Positions 8,372 to 16,220 of a stretch of DNA of 35,171 nucleotides are shown here, piece after piece. Below the pieces are notes generated by a model, which worked only from the letters and a program-made list of their open reading frames with translations, was not told the DNA's origin and ran no database searches. The translations under genes and the position numbers were made by a program. The stretch is taken from contig QMLQ01000004.1 of the NCBI GenBank assembly GCA_003646815.1, positions 1 through 35,171 on the forward strand, in the 5' to 3' direction. Source of the DNA: Deltaproteobacteria bacterium (lineage in GTDB: Bacteria > Desulfobacterota > DSM-4660 > Desulfatiglandales > Desulfatiglandaceae). Numbering within the stretch: the first letter of the stretch is position 1; the number at the start of each line of letters is the position of its first letter.

Positions 8372-10510
8372 ATGACCCAACTAAGAGCAAAAGAGATCAA
8401 GACCTTTTCTTACACCCGACCAACCATTACCAATGGATACGCCAATCAAACCCTTTCTGTCGACCTTTCCGGACCGGATATTACCATAAAACCGGTTTCA
8501 CAAAACATGAAAGAGCTCTTCGTTGGAGGAAAGGGCTTTGACCTCTGGCTCCTCTGGAATGCAGTAACCCCTGTTACCAAATGGAACGATCCTGAAAACG
8601 CCATCTGCATCGCATCCGGTCCCATGGGTGGGACGCCCGGCTACCCCGGGTCGGGGAAAAGCATCGTCACCACGATCTCTCCCACCACGGGGTCCGTCAT
8701 GGATTCAAACGTAGGAGGATATTTCGGGCCCTACCTGAAATTCTCAGGCTTTGATGCCCTGGAAGTGACGGGACAGGGCGCTGAAGGCACGGTCATTTTT
8801 ATTGACGGGGTGAGGCAGGAAATCAAGCTCCTCCAAGTAGACGGGCTTCCTGAAGATTCTTACGCCCTGTCCCAGGTGCTTACGGATTTTTTTGCCGAAG
8901 GTAAAAAACAGGATATTTCAGTGGTCTCAACCGGCCCGGGGGCAAAGCATACCCTGATCGGCTGTCTAAACTTTACCTGGTATGACATGAAGCGGAAGCG
9001 TGCACGATACAAACAGGCCGGGCGCGGCGGGATTGGGAGCGTGTTTGCCCACAAAGGCATCCGGGCCATCGTGGCCCGTTGGGATTCCGTGACCGTGGAT
9101 ACGAATAACCCGGCCGACAAGAAGGCCGTCACCACTGTTGCTAAGGTCTATTCCAAGGAGATAAGGGAATTGGACCCCAAGGAAAACGAAATGGCAAGGG
9201 TCGGGACCACCCATCTGGTTCCCATCATGAACGATTTCGACCTGCTCCCCACTCACAACTTTCGCTACGGGCAGCATCCCGGTGCCAACAACATCGGACG
9301 TGACGTGTATCAGCATTTGTTCGATCCCGGATTTGACGGCTGCTGGAGAGGATGTACTGTCGCCTGTTCTCATGGGGTCAAGGACTTCGTTCCCATGACC
9401 GGGCCCTACAAGGGTCAGACGGTCTTTGTGGACGGGCCGGAGTATGAAACCATTGCCGGCTGCGGATCCAATATCGGGGTATTCGACCCCTTTACCATCC
9501 TCGAAATGAATTTTTATTGCGATGCCTACGGCCTGGACACCATTTCCGTGGGAACCGGCATTGCCTTTGTCATGGAGTGTTTTGAACTGGGATTGATTAC
9601 CACCTCCCACACCGGAGGCATGGATCTCAGTTTCGGAAACCGGCTAAACGCCCTGGAGCTGGTTCACCAGATGGCCGCAGGCAAAGGATTCGGCGCCATT
9701 GTAGGCCAGGGGATTCGCAGGATGAAAGAGCTTTTTGAAAAGGAATACGGTGCAGATTCCGCGCTGTTGCAGGATATCGGCATGGAATCAAAAGGGCTGG
9801 AATTCTCCGAATACATGACAAAGGAATCCCTCGCTCAGCAGGGAGGGTACGGAATCGCCCTGAAAGGTCCCCAGCACGACGAGGCCTGGCTCATCTTCCT
9901 GGACATGGTACACAACTACATGCCTACTTTTGAACAGAAGGCCGAAGCCCTTCATTGGTTCCCCATGTTTCGCACCTGGTTTGGCCTGTGCGGATTGTGC
10001 AAGCTCCCATGGAACGATATCGTCCCCGAGGACAACAAGGAGACACCGGAACCGGCAAAAGTCATGAAACACGTCCAGTGGTATGCGGAATACTTCAGTG
10101 CCGTTACCGGAAGGAAAGTTACCCCGGACGATCTGGTGCTGATGAGTGAGGCCGTGTATAATTTTCAGCGTGTCTTCAGCCTCCGGTTGGGATACGGCCG
10201 GAGGGAGCACGATACCCTCCCCTACCGGGCCATGGGACCGGTAACTATGGAGGAATACGAGTCGCGGCAGGAAAGATATGACAAACAGCTCACCGAAAAA
10301 TACGGGGTTGATATCGCCGGAAAAGAAACGCCCGAAAAGGTCGCGATCCTCCGCAAGTTCAGGGAGCAGCAGTACGAAGAACTGAAGGATGCGGTTTATG
10401 AGCGGCGCGGCTGGAGCAAGGACGGGATCCCCACTCTTGAAACGATAAAGAGGCTGGGTATCGATTTCCCCGAAGTCCTGGAAGTCCTGAAGGCCAACGG
10501 GATGAGTTGA
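8372..10510 (+). CDS. Aldehyde:ferredoxin oxidoreductase (AOR) family, tungsten/molybdenum pterin enzyme
   Basis: 712 aa; GGKGFDLWLLW, AICIASGPMGGTPGYPGSGKSIVTTISPTTG, YKQAGRGGIGSVFAHKGIRAIV, CWRGCTVAC, LCGLCKLPW. RBS AGGAGG. Confidence 0.92.
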   Translation: MTQLRAKEIKTFSYTRPTITNGYANQTLSVDLSGPDITIKPVSQNMKELFVGGKGFDLWLLWNAVTPVTKWNDPENAICIASGPMGGTPGYPGSGKSIVTTISPTTGSVMDSNVGGYFGPYLKFSGFDALEVTGQGAEGTVIFIDGVRQEIKLLQVDGLPEDSYALSQVLTDFFAEGKKQDISVVSTGPGAKHTLIGCLNFTWYDMKRKRARYKQAGRGGIGSVFAHKGIRAIVARWDSVTVDTNNPADKKAVTTVAKVYSKEIRELDPKENEMARVGTTHLVPIMNDFDLLPTHNFRYGQHPGANNIGRDVYQHLFDPGFDGCWRGCTVACSHGVKDFVPMTGPYKGQTVFVDGPEYETIAGCGSNIGVFDPFTILEMNFYCDAYGLDTISVGTGIAFVMECFELGLITTSHTGGMDLSFGNRLNALELVHQMAAGKGFGAIVGQGIRRMKELFEKEYGADSALLQDIGMESKGLEFSEYMTKESLAQQGGYGIALKGPQHDEAWLIFLDMVHNYMPTFEQKAEALHWFPMFRTWFGLCGLCKLPWNDIVPEDNKETPEPAKVMKHVQWYAEYFSAVTGRKVTPDDLVLMSEAVYNFQRVFSLRLGYGRREHDTLPYRAMGPVTMEEYESRQERYDKQLTEKYGVDIAGKETPEKVAILRKFREQQYEELKDAVYERRGWSKDGIPTLETIKRLGIDFPEVLEVLKANGMS

Positions 10511-10707
10511 TGATAGAGATTGACGGCAGGCAGATCCCATGGCATGAGGGCATGACCGTGGCTGCCCTGCTTGAAGAGATTGAAGATGCGCATCACTATG
10601 CGGTGGTGCGCCTGAACGGCAGACTTATTTCAAGGCCGAACTTCGAGAAAACCCCGGTTCCGGACAGTGCTGAAGTGATCCTGATTCCCATGGTTGCGGG
10701 AGGATGA
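10510..10707 (+). CDS. MoaD/ThiS-family beta-grasp sulfur-carrier-like protein
   Basis: 65 aa ending in ...VILIPMVAGG (C-terminal diglycine); ATG overlaps the AOR stop codon, implying translational coupling. Confidence 0.85.
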   Translation: MIEIDGRQIPWHEGMTVAALLEEIEDAHHYAVVRLNGRLISRPNFEKTPVPDSAEVILIPMVAGG

Positions 10708-10714
10708 GAAAAGT

Positions 10715-10752
10715 CAGGGCTCAAAAATCAGACTTTTGAGCCCTGTTCTTTT
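10715..10752. terminator. Rho-independent terminator, perfect 12-bp stem; ends the AOR/MoaD operon and overlaps the 3' end of the convergent HNH gene
   Basis: CAGGGCTCAAAA-atcagac-TTTTGAGCCCTG followed by TTCTTTT on the + strand; AAAA upstream gives U-rich symmetry on the - strand. Confidence 0.85.
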
Positions 10753-11036
10753 AATGATTCCAGGTAGGCATCCCACTCAATGGGAAGGAGGTACTTTTTC
10801 TTGCTGTTGCAATCCTTGCACGCAGGGACGATATTCCCTTTTCTGCTTTTTCCTCCCCTGCTTAAAGGCACCACGTGATCCATGGTGAGCTGCCCACGAC
10901 CCACCTTCTTCTTGCAGTAATAGCAGATCCCCTGGTTTATTCTCTGCAACCACCATTCGCTTTTTCTCAGTTTCCTGGCTTTTTCCTTCTCTCTCTTTAT
11001 CTCCCCATCAGTCACTTCAAAAGCATCAAAAACCAT
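10728..11036 (-). CDS. Small HNH endonuclease
   Basis: 102 aa; CYYCKKKVGRGQLTMDHVVPLSRGGKSRKGNIVPACKDCNSKKK, i.e. CxxC ... DHVVPLS-x-GG ... N ... CxxC. Confidence 0.88.
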   Translation of the reverse strand: MVFDAFEVTDGEIKREKEKARKLRKSEWWLQRINQGICYYCKKKVGRGQLTMDHVVPLSRGGKSRKGNIVPACKDCNSKKKYLLPIEWDAYLESLKEQGSKV

Positions 11037-11051
11037 TGTTCAAAACCTTAC

Positions 11052-11238
11052 CGTGAAAATACCCCCGGCCGTGGCCGAATATGCGGACTGTATTTTCATG
11101 TCCGGGGGTGGCTGGGCTTATTTTGGTCCAGCCATGCTGGTTTAGCCCGCTTTTCTCACGGGCCTTCGTAGCGAGGCGGCGGGAAGGCCCGCGGATACAT
11201 GGGGCTGTTCGCCGCCACAGTAGATTGCCCGTGAGAAA
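11052..11238. ncRNA. Candidate structured RNA (class unknown, strand unresolved) in the HNH/PilZ intergenic region
   Basis: Several perfect inverted repeats: TGAAAATA 11054-11061/TATTTTCA 11091-11098; CCCCCGG 11062-11068/CCGGGGG 11102-11108 (crossing); TGGCTGG 11109-11115/CCAGCCA 11128-11134; TTTCTCACGGGC 11152-11163/GCCCGTGAGAAA 11227-11238; CGGGCCTTC 11159-11167/GAAGGCCCG 11183-11191; GGCGGCG 11175-11181/CGCCGCC 11210-11216. Confidence 0.6.
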
Positions 11239-11244
11239 TACGGG

Positions 11245-12276
11245 TCAGGAAGGCTGGGCGCTCGTGATCAGCTCTCTTGCTTCCACCCCGATGACATACA
11301 TACCCCCGTAAGGCCCCTCTTCGACTTTTGTGACGTGCCTCACGACCGTATCAACCGTTATTATTGCCCAACTGGCATAAAATGTAATATTTTCTATTTT
11401 ATCCCCTTTCTTCAGTAATTTCAAGACACCGAAATCTTTTTCAGAAACAATAAGCCCGATCCCATGACTTGAATAGTTCATGACGTTCAGGTGATACTGT
11501 TTTCCTTTTCCTTTCGGCGTTTTCAGGGAAAACTCCACATAGACAAAATCCGGGATCCTGGTTGCTATTCTGTGTTCTCGCCGCTTTTCAGCTCCTTCCG
11601 ATACACTCCCTTTCCCGGGTTCCATCAGATCTTTGTCCGTATCCACCGGTGCCGAAACAGGTGCCGGAGTGCTTTGTTCCAGCGTTTCCAGCCGCGCCTC
11701 AATTTCCTTATCATCGGGGTCTATTTCCCTCGCCGACTGATAGAGCCTGCGGGCGAGATCCCTGTCCCCTCTCTTCTCAATCTCAAAACCAATTCGGAAC
11801 TGCACTCTCGCTTTTTCCTTTTTCCCCAGTTTCGGCCCTTCCAGTAACTTCTTTACGGTTGCCATGGCTTTGTCCGGTGATTCGAACCGGGCCAGGCAGC
11901 CCGCAATCTCGGGAACTATTTTGGCCGTTGGATAATCCAGTTGCAGCAGCCTTCCATACTCTGTAACAGCCTCTTCATAATGGCCCAACTCTTTCAAGGC
12001 AAATGCCCCATCCAGGAGGGCCTGTACATTTCCCGAGCCGGAAAGGGTCTTCTGTATCCTCGATATCTCTTCGCCGGAGACATCTTTCTGGGCGGCTTCC
12101 TTTTCCTGAACAACCTTTGCCTGGACCTCTGTTATTGCCGTCTCAATCTTTTCCTTTTCGTCGGCATCCAGGCCGGAGGGATTGCTCATGACCTTTTCAT
12201 AGACCCTCAGGGCCTCTGTGAAAAGCCCCATGGAGCAATATACTTCAGCTTCCTTGATCTTTGATTGGATATCCAT
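11245..12276 (-). CDS. TPR-repeat protein with C-terminal PilZ domain (c-di-GMP binding predicted)
   Basis: TPR-like N-terminus (GLFTEALRVYEKVM..., LGHYEEAVTEYGRLLQLDYPTA); PilZ motifs RREHR and NYSSHGIGL. Confidence 0.82.
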   Translation of the reverse strand: MDIQSKIKEAEVYCSMGLFTEALRVYEKVMSNPSGLDADEKEKIETAITEVQAKVVQEKEAAQKDVSGEEISRIQKTLSGSGNVQALLDGAFALKELGHYEEAVTEYGRLLQLDYPTAKIVPEIAGCLARFESPDKAMATVKKLLEGPKLGKKEKARVQFRIGFEIEKRGDRDLARRLYQSAREIDPDDKEIEARLETLEQSTPAPVSAPVDTDKDLMEPGKGSVSEGAEKRREHRIATRIPDFVYVEFSLKTPKGKGKQYHLNVMNYSSHGIGLIVSEKDFGVLKLLKKGDKIENITFYASWAIITVDTVVRHVTKVEEGPYGGMYVIGVEARELITSAQPS

Positions 12277-12336
12277 TATGTTCCTCTGCCTTCTGTAAGC
12301 ATCAGTATTCTGGTCTCAGCAAAGACGAAAAGACAC

Positions 12337-12690
12337 CTAGTTTTTCTTGAAAAAGCCTTTAAATTTGTCCCGCTTGACCATCTTCTTCATAGCCGGCACA
12401 AACATGTCACAGTTCAACCGAACCAGTGCCATTGGAGTTGCGGTACCGGTGATGATAAAGAGATACCCTATTTCAGTCTTCCTGATATAGATCCGGCCGT
12501 TTTCATAAAACACCTCTATTTCCCGGGCACCCCGCAATGAATGAATAAACAGGGCCAATGAATCATCGATTTTCGGTTCTCCGGCAAACGACCCCACAAA
12601 CTCCTTTAATACAAGCTGACCCTCGAATGAAACGAGCATCAACCCTTTTACATCACGTAACGTGAGAAGTTCATTAAAGTGATTATTCAT
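12337..12690 (-). CDS. Roadblock/LC7-like domain protein
   Basis: DVKGLMLVSFEGQLVLKEF...IYIRKTEIGYLFIITGTATPMALVRLNCDMFVPAMKKMV. ATG at 12690; GTG at 12702 is an alternative. Confidence 0.6.
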   Translation of the reverse strand: MNNHFNELLTLRDVKGLMLVSFEGQLVLKEFVGSFAGEPKIDDSLALFIHSLRGAREIEVFYENGRIYIRKTEIGYLFIITGTATPMALVRLNCDMFVPAMKKMVKRDKFKGFFKKN

Positions 12691-12711
12691 AGATCTGTTC
12701 ACACGGCAACA

Positions 12712-13764
12712 TCACCTGCTATTGCCTTCCGTCTCCACGATGAGGGCATGAATCATCCGGTCTCTCGGACATTTGCTGTCTACAGGGATCATAATGGTCT
12801 TATCTCCGGGCAGAAGGATGATATCCTGTGACCTCCCAACGTCCATGTAGGTGAGTTTTAACGGGCCGAATGAAAAAAGCTTTCCCATCCTTCCCATCTG
12901 TCCCAGAAGCCCGTCCCAGGCATTGTCATAATAGATTTTCTCGCCGCCATAGCGCGTTCCAATCGTACCCGTGAGCCTTTTTTTCACCTGCTCAAGCCCA
13001 CTCTCTTTTTTTCTTTTCTCCCCGTGTCCCAATGAAGCAGCGACTGTCATCACCGGTTTTTTCCGGGGGACTGCCGAGGCCTTTGCCTGTTCGTCCTTCA
13101 ACCGCATTGCCTCAAGCAATATGGCCTGCAGTTCACCTTTAATCTTTTTCTCCGAGCATCGGCAGGTATTTTCAATAGAGAGAGTAACCTCCTCCCAACT
13201 GAAAATATGATGTGCGGCTTCCTCGCCTTTGAACCCGTTCACCCGTGCATCAAGGAGTTCACCATCCCGAAAAAAAAGAACACCCCTCTTTCCGGAAGCC
13301 TTGTCAGACAGCCGTATGGTGCATGTCTTTTGCTCCATTTCTATAAGCTGCAGAAACATTCCGGAAGAGACATTGTGAAGCGTTCCACCGTCCGCCTCCC
13401 GCCGCAACCAGGTAAGGATAAGTTCAGCCAAAACGCTGCTCTTGAAGGGCTTTGCAATGTACCCGACAGCTCCGCCCTCGCTTGCCAGCTTCTCCATCTC
13501 ACTGGTGCTGTATCCGGTCATGACAATAACCGGGATATCGGGATAGCTCTCCATAACGTGCGCAAGAAGACCGAACCCATCGGTGTTTGGCATCTTCAAA
13601 TCCGTCACCACCAGAGAGATATCATCCCGGGCGAGTTTCCTGATCGCCTCCTCGCCGTTTCCGGCAGTAACTATTGAGAAGACTTCATTGTACTCCGCAA
13701 GGCCCTGTTGAAGGGACCGGAGCACCTCCTGCTCGTCATCTACAAGGAGGACATTTCTTCTCAT
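12712..13764 (-). CDS. Response regulator: REC domain + DUF4388/PATAN domain
   Basis: MRRNVLLVDDEQEVL...VVTDLKMPNTDGFGLL...VMTGYST...GYIAKPFKSS; then FLQLIEMEQKTCTIRLSDKASGKRGVLFFRDGELLDARVNGFKGEEAAHHIF. RBS GGGAGAGG at ATG 13764. Confidence 0.85.
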   Translation of the reverse strand: MRRNVLLVDDEQEVLRSLQQGLAEYNEVFSIVTAGNGEEAIRKLARDDISLVVTDLKMPNTDGFGLLAHVMESYPDIPVIVMTGYSTSEMEKLASEGGAVGYIAKPFKSSVLAELILTWLRREADGGTLHNVSSGMFLQLIEMEQKTCTIRLSDKASGKRGVLFFRDGELLDARVNGFKGEEAAHHIFSWEEVTLSIENTCRCSEKKIKGELQAILLEAMRLKDEQAKASAVPRKKPVMTVAASLGHGEKRKKESGLEQVKKRLTGTIGTRYGGEKIYYDNAWDGLLGQMGRMGKLFSFGPLKLTYMDVGRSQDIILLPGDKTIMIPVDSKCPRDRMIHALIVETEGNSR

Positions 13765-13827
13765 ATACCTCTCCCGATTCAATCCTCATTCCCTGCCCCC
13801 AGTCCTCTGGAACTCCGCTTCCCGTCT

Positions 13828-14961
13828 TTATCTCCTCCGACGCAGTCTTTCCATGGAAAGCCGTATGCTTTCCTGCATACGTCCGATGGCTTCCCCCAGG
13901 TCTCCGATTTCATCTTTGGATCGGATTTCCAATTCTTCATCCAGGGCACCAAGACTTATTTGTTCCGCCAAGCCGGTCAACGACTTAATTCTCTTTGTCA
14001 AGGCATGTCCGTACCACAGGACGATCAGAGCAATAAGCACCAGGGTACTTCCCAGGATCACAAATACACCGTTTTTCGTGTTAGCGCTGATCACTCCCGC
14101 TTTTTTCTCCAACCCTTTTACCTCTTTTGTGAATTCATCAAGATACGTTGTCGCTGCTATCACAAAGGAAGTGTTTCCCACCGGGGCGCAGACCATAAAC
14201 TTATCACGAACCCTTCCATCCTTATCTTTCCACCGGTAGTAACCTTTGGATTCTTTTCCTCCCCTGACGCCCGTATATACCTTCCAGAAACCGGCGAATG
14301 CTTTTCCCAGGGGTTTTTTGAGCTTACTCATATCAATGCCGATGATCTTGGGGTTCACGTGAACCCATGTGCGCCAGATTCCACTGCTGTCAGGCAACTG
14401 GTAGAGTGCGGTGTAGCCGGTGGCACCGACCTTTTGAACAGCCACTTTCTTGAACCCTTCATCCTGGAAAAAATTTTCCTTCCTGAGCTTCCGGTGACTG
14501 TCCAGGTAGAGGAGTACTTGAGACGCCACCGACTCGGCTTTTTCTTTGATAATATTTTCCGCAAGATGAGTTACCACCTGGCTGCTTTCGCCGGTAATAA
14601 GAGACGTCAGTTGATCCAGCTGCCTGATGTAAAGGAACCCGGCGGCGACCATGAGGATGACCGGTACGAGGAAAAAGAGGACGATCATCTTTGCCCTGAG
14701 ACCTAAGCGGCGGGAACGCTGTTCTTTGAGGCTTGCGAGTTCGGCCTGTACCGTCTCCGTTCCGATTGATTCCGCAGCCGGTGCTTCATTGCTTCCGGAA
14801 CCGGGCCATTCCAGATCCGCTCCCGTCCCGTTCATCTCGTCCGATTTCGAGATATCAAAAACGTGTCCGCATGCCTTGCAACGCACTTTGGCGTGTGCGC
14901 CCTTGATTTTCGTCGGATCGATCCGATACCTTCTTCCACATTCCTCACAAAAGATGATCAT
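13828..14961 (-). CDS. Membrane receptor-like protein: MJ0042-type zinc ribbon, TM, extracytoplasmic sensor (Cache-like), TM, HAMP; no recognisable output domain
   Basis: MIIFCEECGRRYRIDPTKIKGAHAKVRCKACGHVFDIS; TM MIVLFFLVPVILMVAAGFLYI; TM NGVFVILGSTLVLIALIVLWYG; HAMP-like ALTKRIKSLTGLAEQISLGALDEELEIRSKDEIGDLGEAIGRMQESI, ending soon after. Confidence 0.78.
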   Translation of the reverse strand: MIIFCEECGRRYRIDPTKIKGAHAKVRCKACGHVFDISKSDEMNGTGADLEWPGSGSNEAPAAESIGTETVQAELASLKEQRSRRLGLRAKMIVLFFLVPVILMVAAGFLYIRQLDQLTSLITGESSQVVTHLAENIIKEKAESVASQVLLYLDSHRKLRKENFFQDEGFKKVAVQKVGATGYTALYQLPDSSGIWRTWVHVNPKIIGIDMSKLKKPLGKAFAGFWKVYTGVRGGKESKGYYRWKDKDGRVRDKFMVCAPVGNTSFVIAATTYLDEFTKEVKGLEKKAGVISANTKNGVFVILGSTLVLIALIVLWYGHALTKRIKSLTGLAEQISLGALDEELEIRSKDEIGDLGEAIGRMQESIRLSMERLRRRR

Positions 14962-15028
14962 TGCTATTCCCCTTTTTTCTCCAAGTTTTTCCCTGGCAAG
15001 AAGATCCCGAAAATTACCTTCTTGCCTC

Positions 15029-15505
15029 CTAAATTCCCAGCTCCTTCATTTTCTTGACCATGTTCTGCCTGAAGGCGATACCCTTTTCCTTTCGTCGGAT
15101 CTGTCTGGCAAGCAAGTCGACCAGCTCCGCCACAAGTGGTACGGGAAAACTGGATACCCGTTTCCCGAGATCAGCCACCGTGTCTTCGATCAGGATCCCT
15201 GAAATAGGGCCTACCGCAAGCGAAAGCTGTGCATTCAGATAGTCAAAAAATTCTGGGGGCAGGACAGAAACCTGTTCCCTGACCCGTTCAATGATCTGAA
15301 GTTTTGAGAGTTTTTCAAGGGCGTCCCTGATCTCAACCATCTCCATTCCGAGTGACTGGGCAATAGCGCTCACATTCCTTTTCCCGTCCAGTTCCATCAA
15401 GATACTGAGCATTCTGCTGTCCAGGGAAAACTCGCCAAGATCCTTCCGCAGGACTCGCTTGAAAATCATCCCGCCAATATTCTTTGTATCTGTCCCTTGC
15501 ACCAT
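15029..15505 (-). CDS. Uncharacterised protein, winged-helix-like N-terminus plus small C-terminal helical domain
   Basis: 158 aa; LDGKRNVSAIAQSLGMEMVEIRDALEKLSKLQIIERV looks like a wHTH; operonic position. Confidence 0.6.
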   Translation of the reverse strand: MVQGTDTKNIGGMIFKRVLRKDLGEFSLDSRMLSILMELDGKRNVSAIAQSLGMEMVEIRDALEKLSKLQIIERVREQVSVLPPEFFDYLNAQLSLAVGPISGILIEDTVADLGKRVSSFPVPLVAELVDLLARQIRRKEKGIAFRQNMVKKMKELGI

Positions 15506-15517
15506 ATCCTCAACAGG

Positions 15518-16210
15518 TTACTTTTTGCCTTTTCGGCCTGATTTGCGCTTGGGCGCCTTCAGCTCATCCGCCAATCCCTGGATTTCTTCGCGCAGGGCTT
15601 TGAATTCTGCCTGAATAAGTTCTTTCAGTTCATTCAGGGCCGCCACAATGGGCTCAGGCATTCGCTGGCCTTCCTCCCAATCGATGGTAACATCTCTTCC
15701 CTCCACCAGCGGAGCAGCTGGTTTGCCTGGCTTGACCTTTTCCTCCACAACGCCCTTCTGTCCCTGGATTTCTCTTTTCAGGTCTTTGAATCGCTGCACT
15801 TCTTCCAGTAATATCGTTTCTTTTTCAATCTCCTTCAGCCCATCCGACGAGAGAATTTTCTCCAACGCGGAGTAAACCGAATTCAACACCTTAATGGCTT
15901 CAGGATTAGTCTTCGCCTTGTATTTCTTGATGTATCTTCCCAGTGAATCAAGCATCTTGAAAAAAGGCGCCATAATGCGGTTGCCGTTATAATTGTTCTT
16001 CAGTTTTGCGACTTCATCCAGGAAATGGCTCATGACCTCATCGGAGATCTCCCAATCTAATGAGAGGATAACACTCTGCAGCTCTCTTAAAGGAGATACC
16101 TGGGTTTCAAGAGGCTCATTCTCTTCATCGACTGTGCCGTCACCTTCAATAAAAATCTCGTCAAGGCGCTTTTCCACTTCATCCGTGAGCTTTGCTTTTT
16201 TCTTTGCCAA
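15518..16210 (-). CDS. Uncharacterised charged/helical protein
   Basis: Start refined to TTG at 16210 (RBS GGAGA; LAKKKAKLTDEVEKRLDEIF...). The ORF-track start at 16294 would extend into mglA. Lys-rich C-terminus KAPKRKSGRKGKK. Confidence 0.65.
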   Translation of the reverse strand: MAKKKAKLTDEVEKRLDEIFIEGDGTVDEENEPLETQVSPLRELQSVILSLDWEISDEVMSHFLDEVAKLKNNYNGNRIMAPFFKMLDSLGRYIKKYKAKTNPEAIKVLNSVYSALEKILSSDGLKEIEKETILLEEVQRFKDLKREIQGQKGVVEEKVKPGKPAAPLVEGRDVTIDWEEGQRMPEPIVAALNELKELIQAEFKALREEIQGLADELKAPKRKSGRKGKK

Positions 16211-16220
16211 GGGTCTTCTC

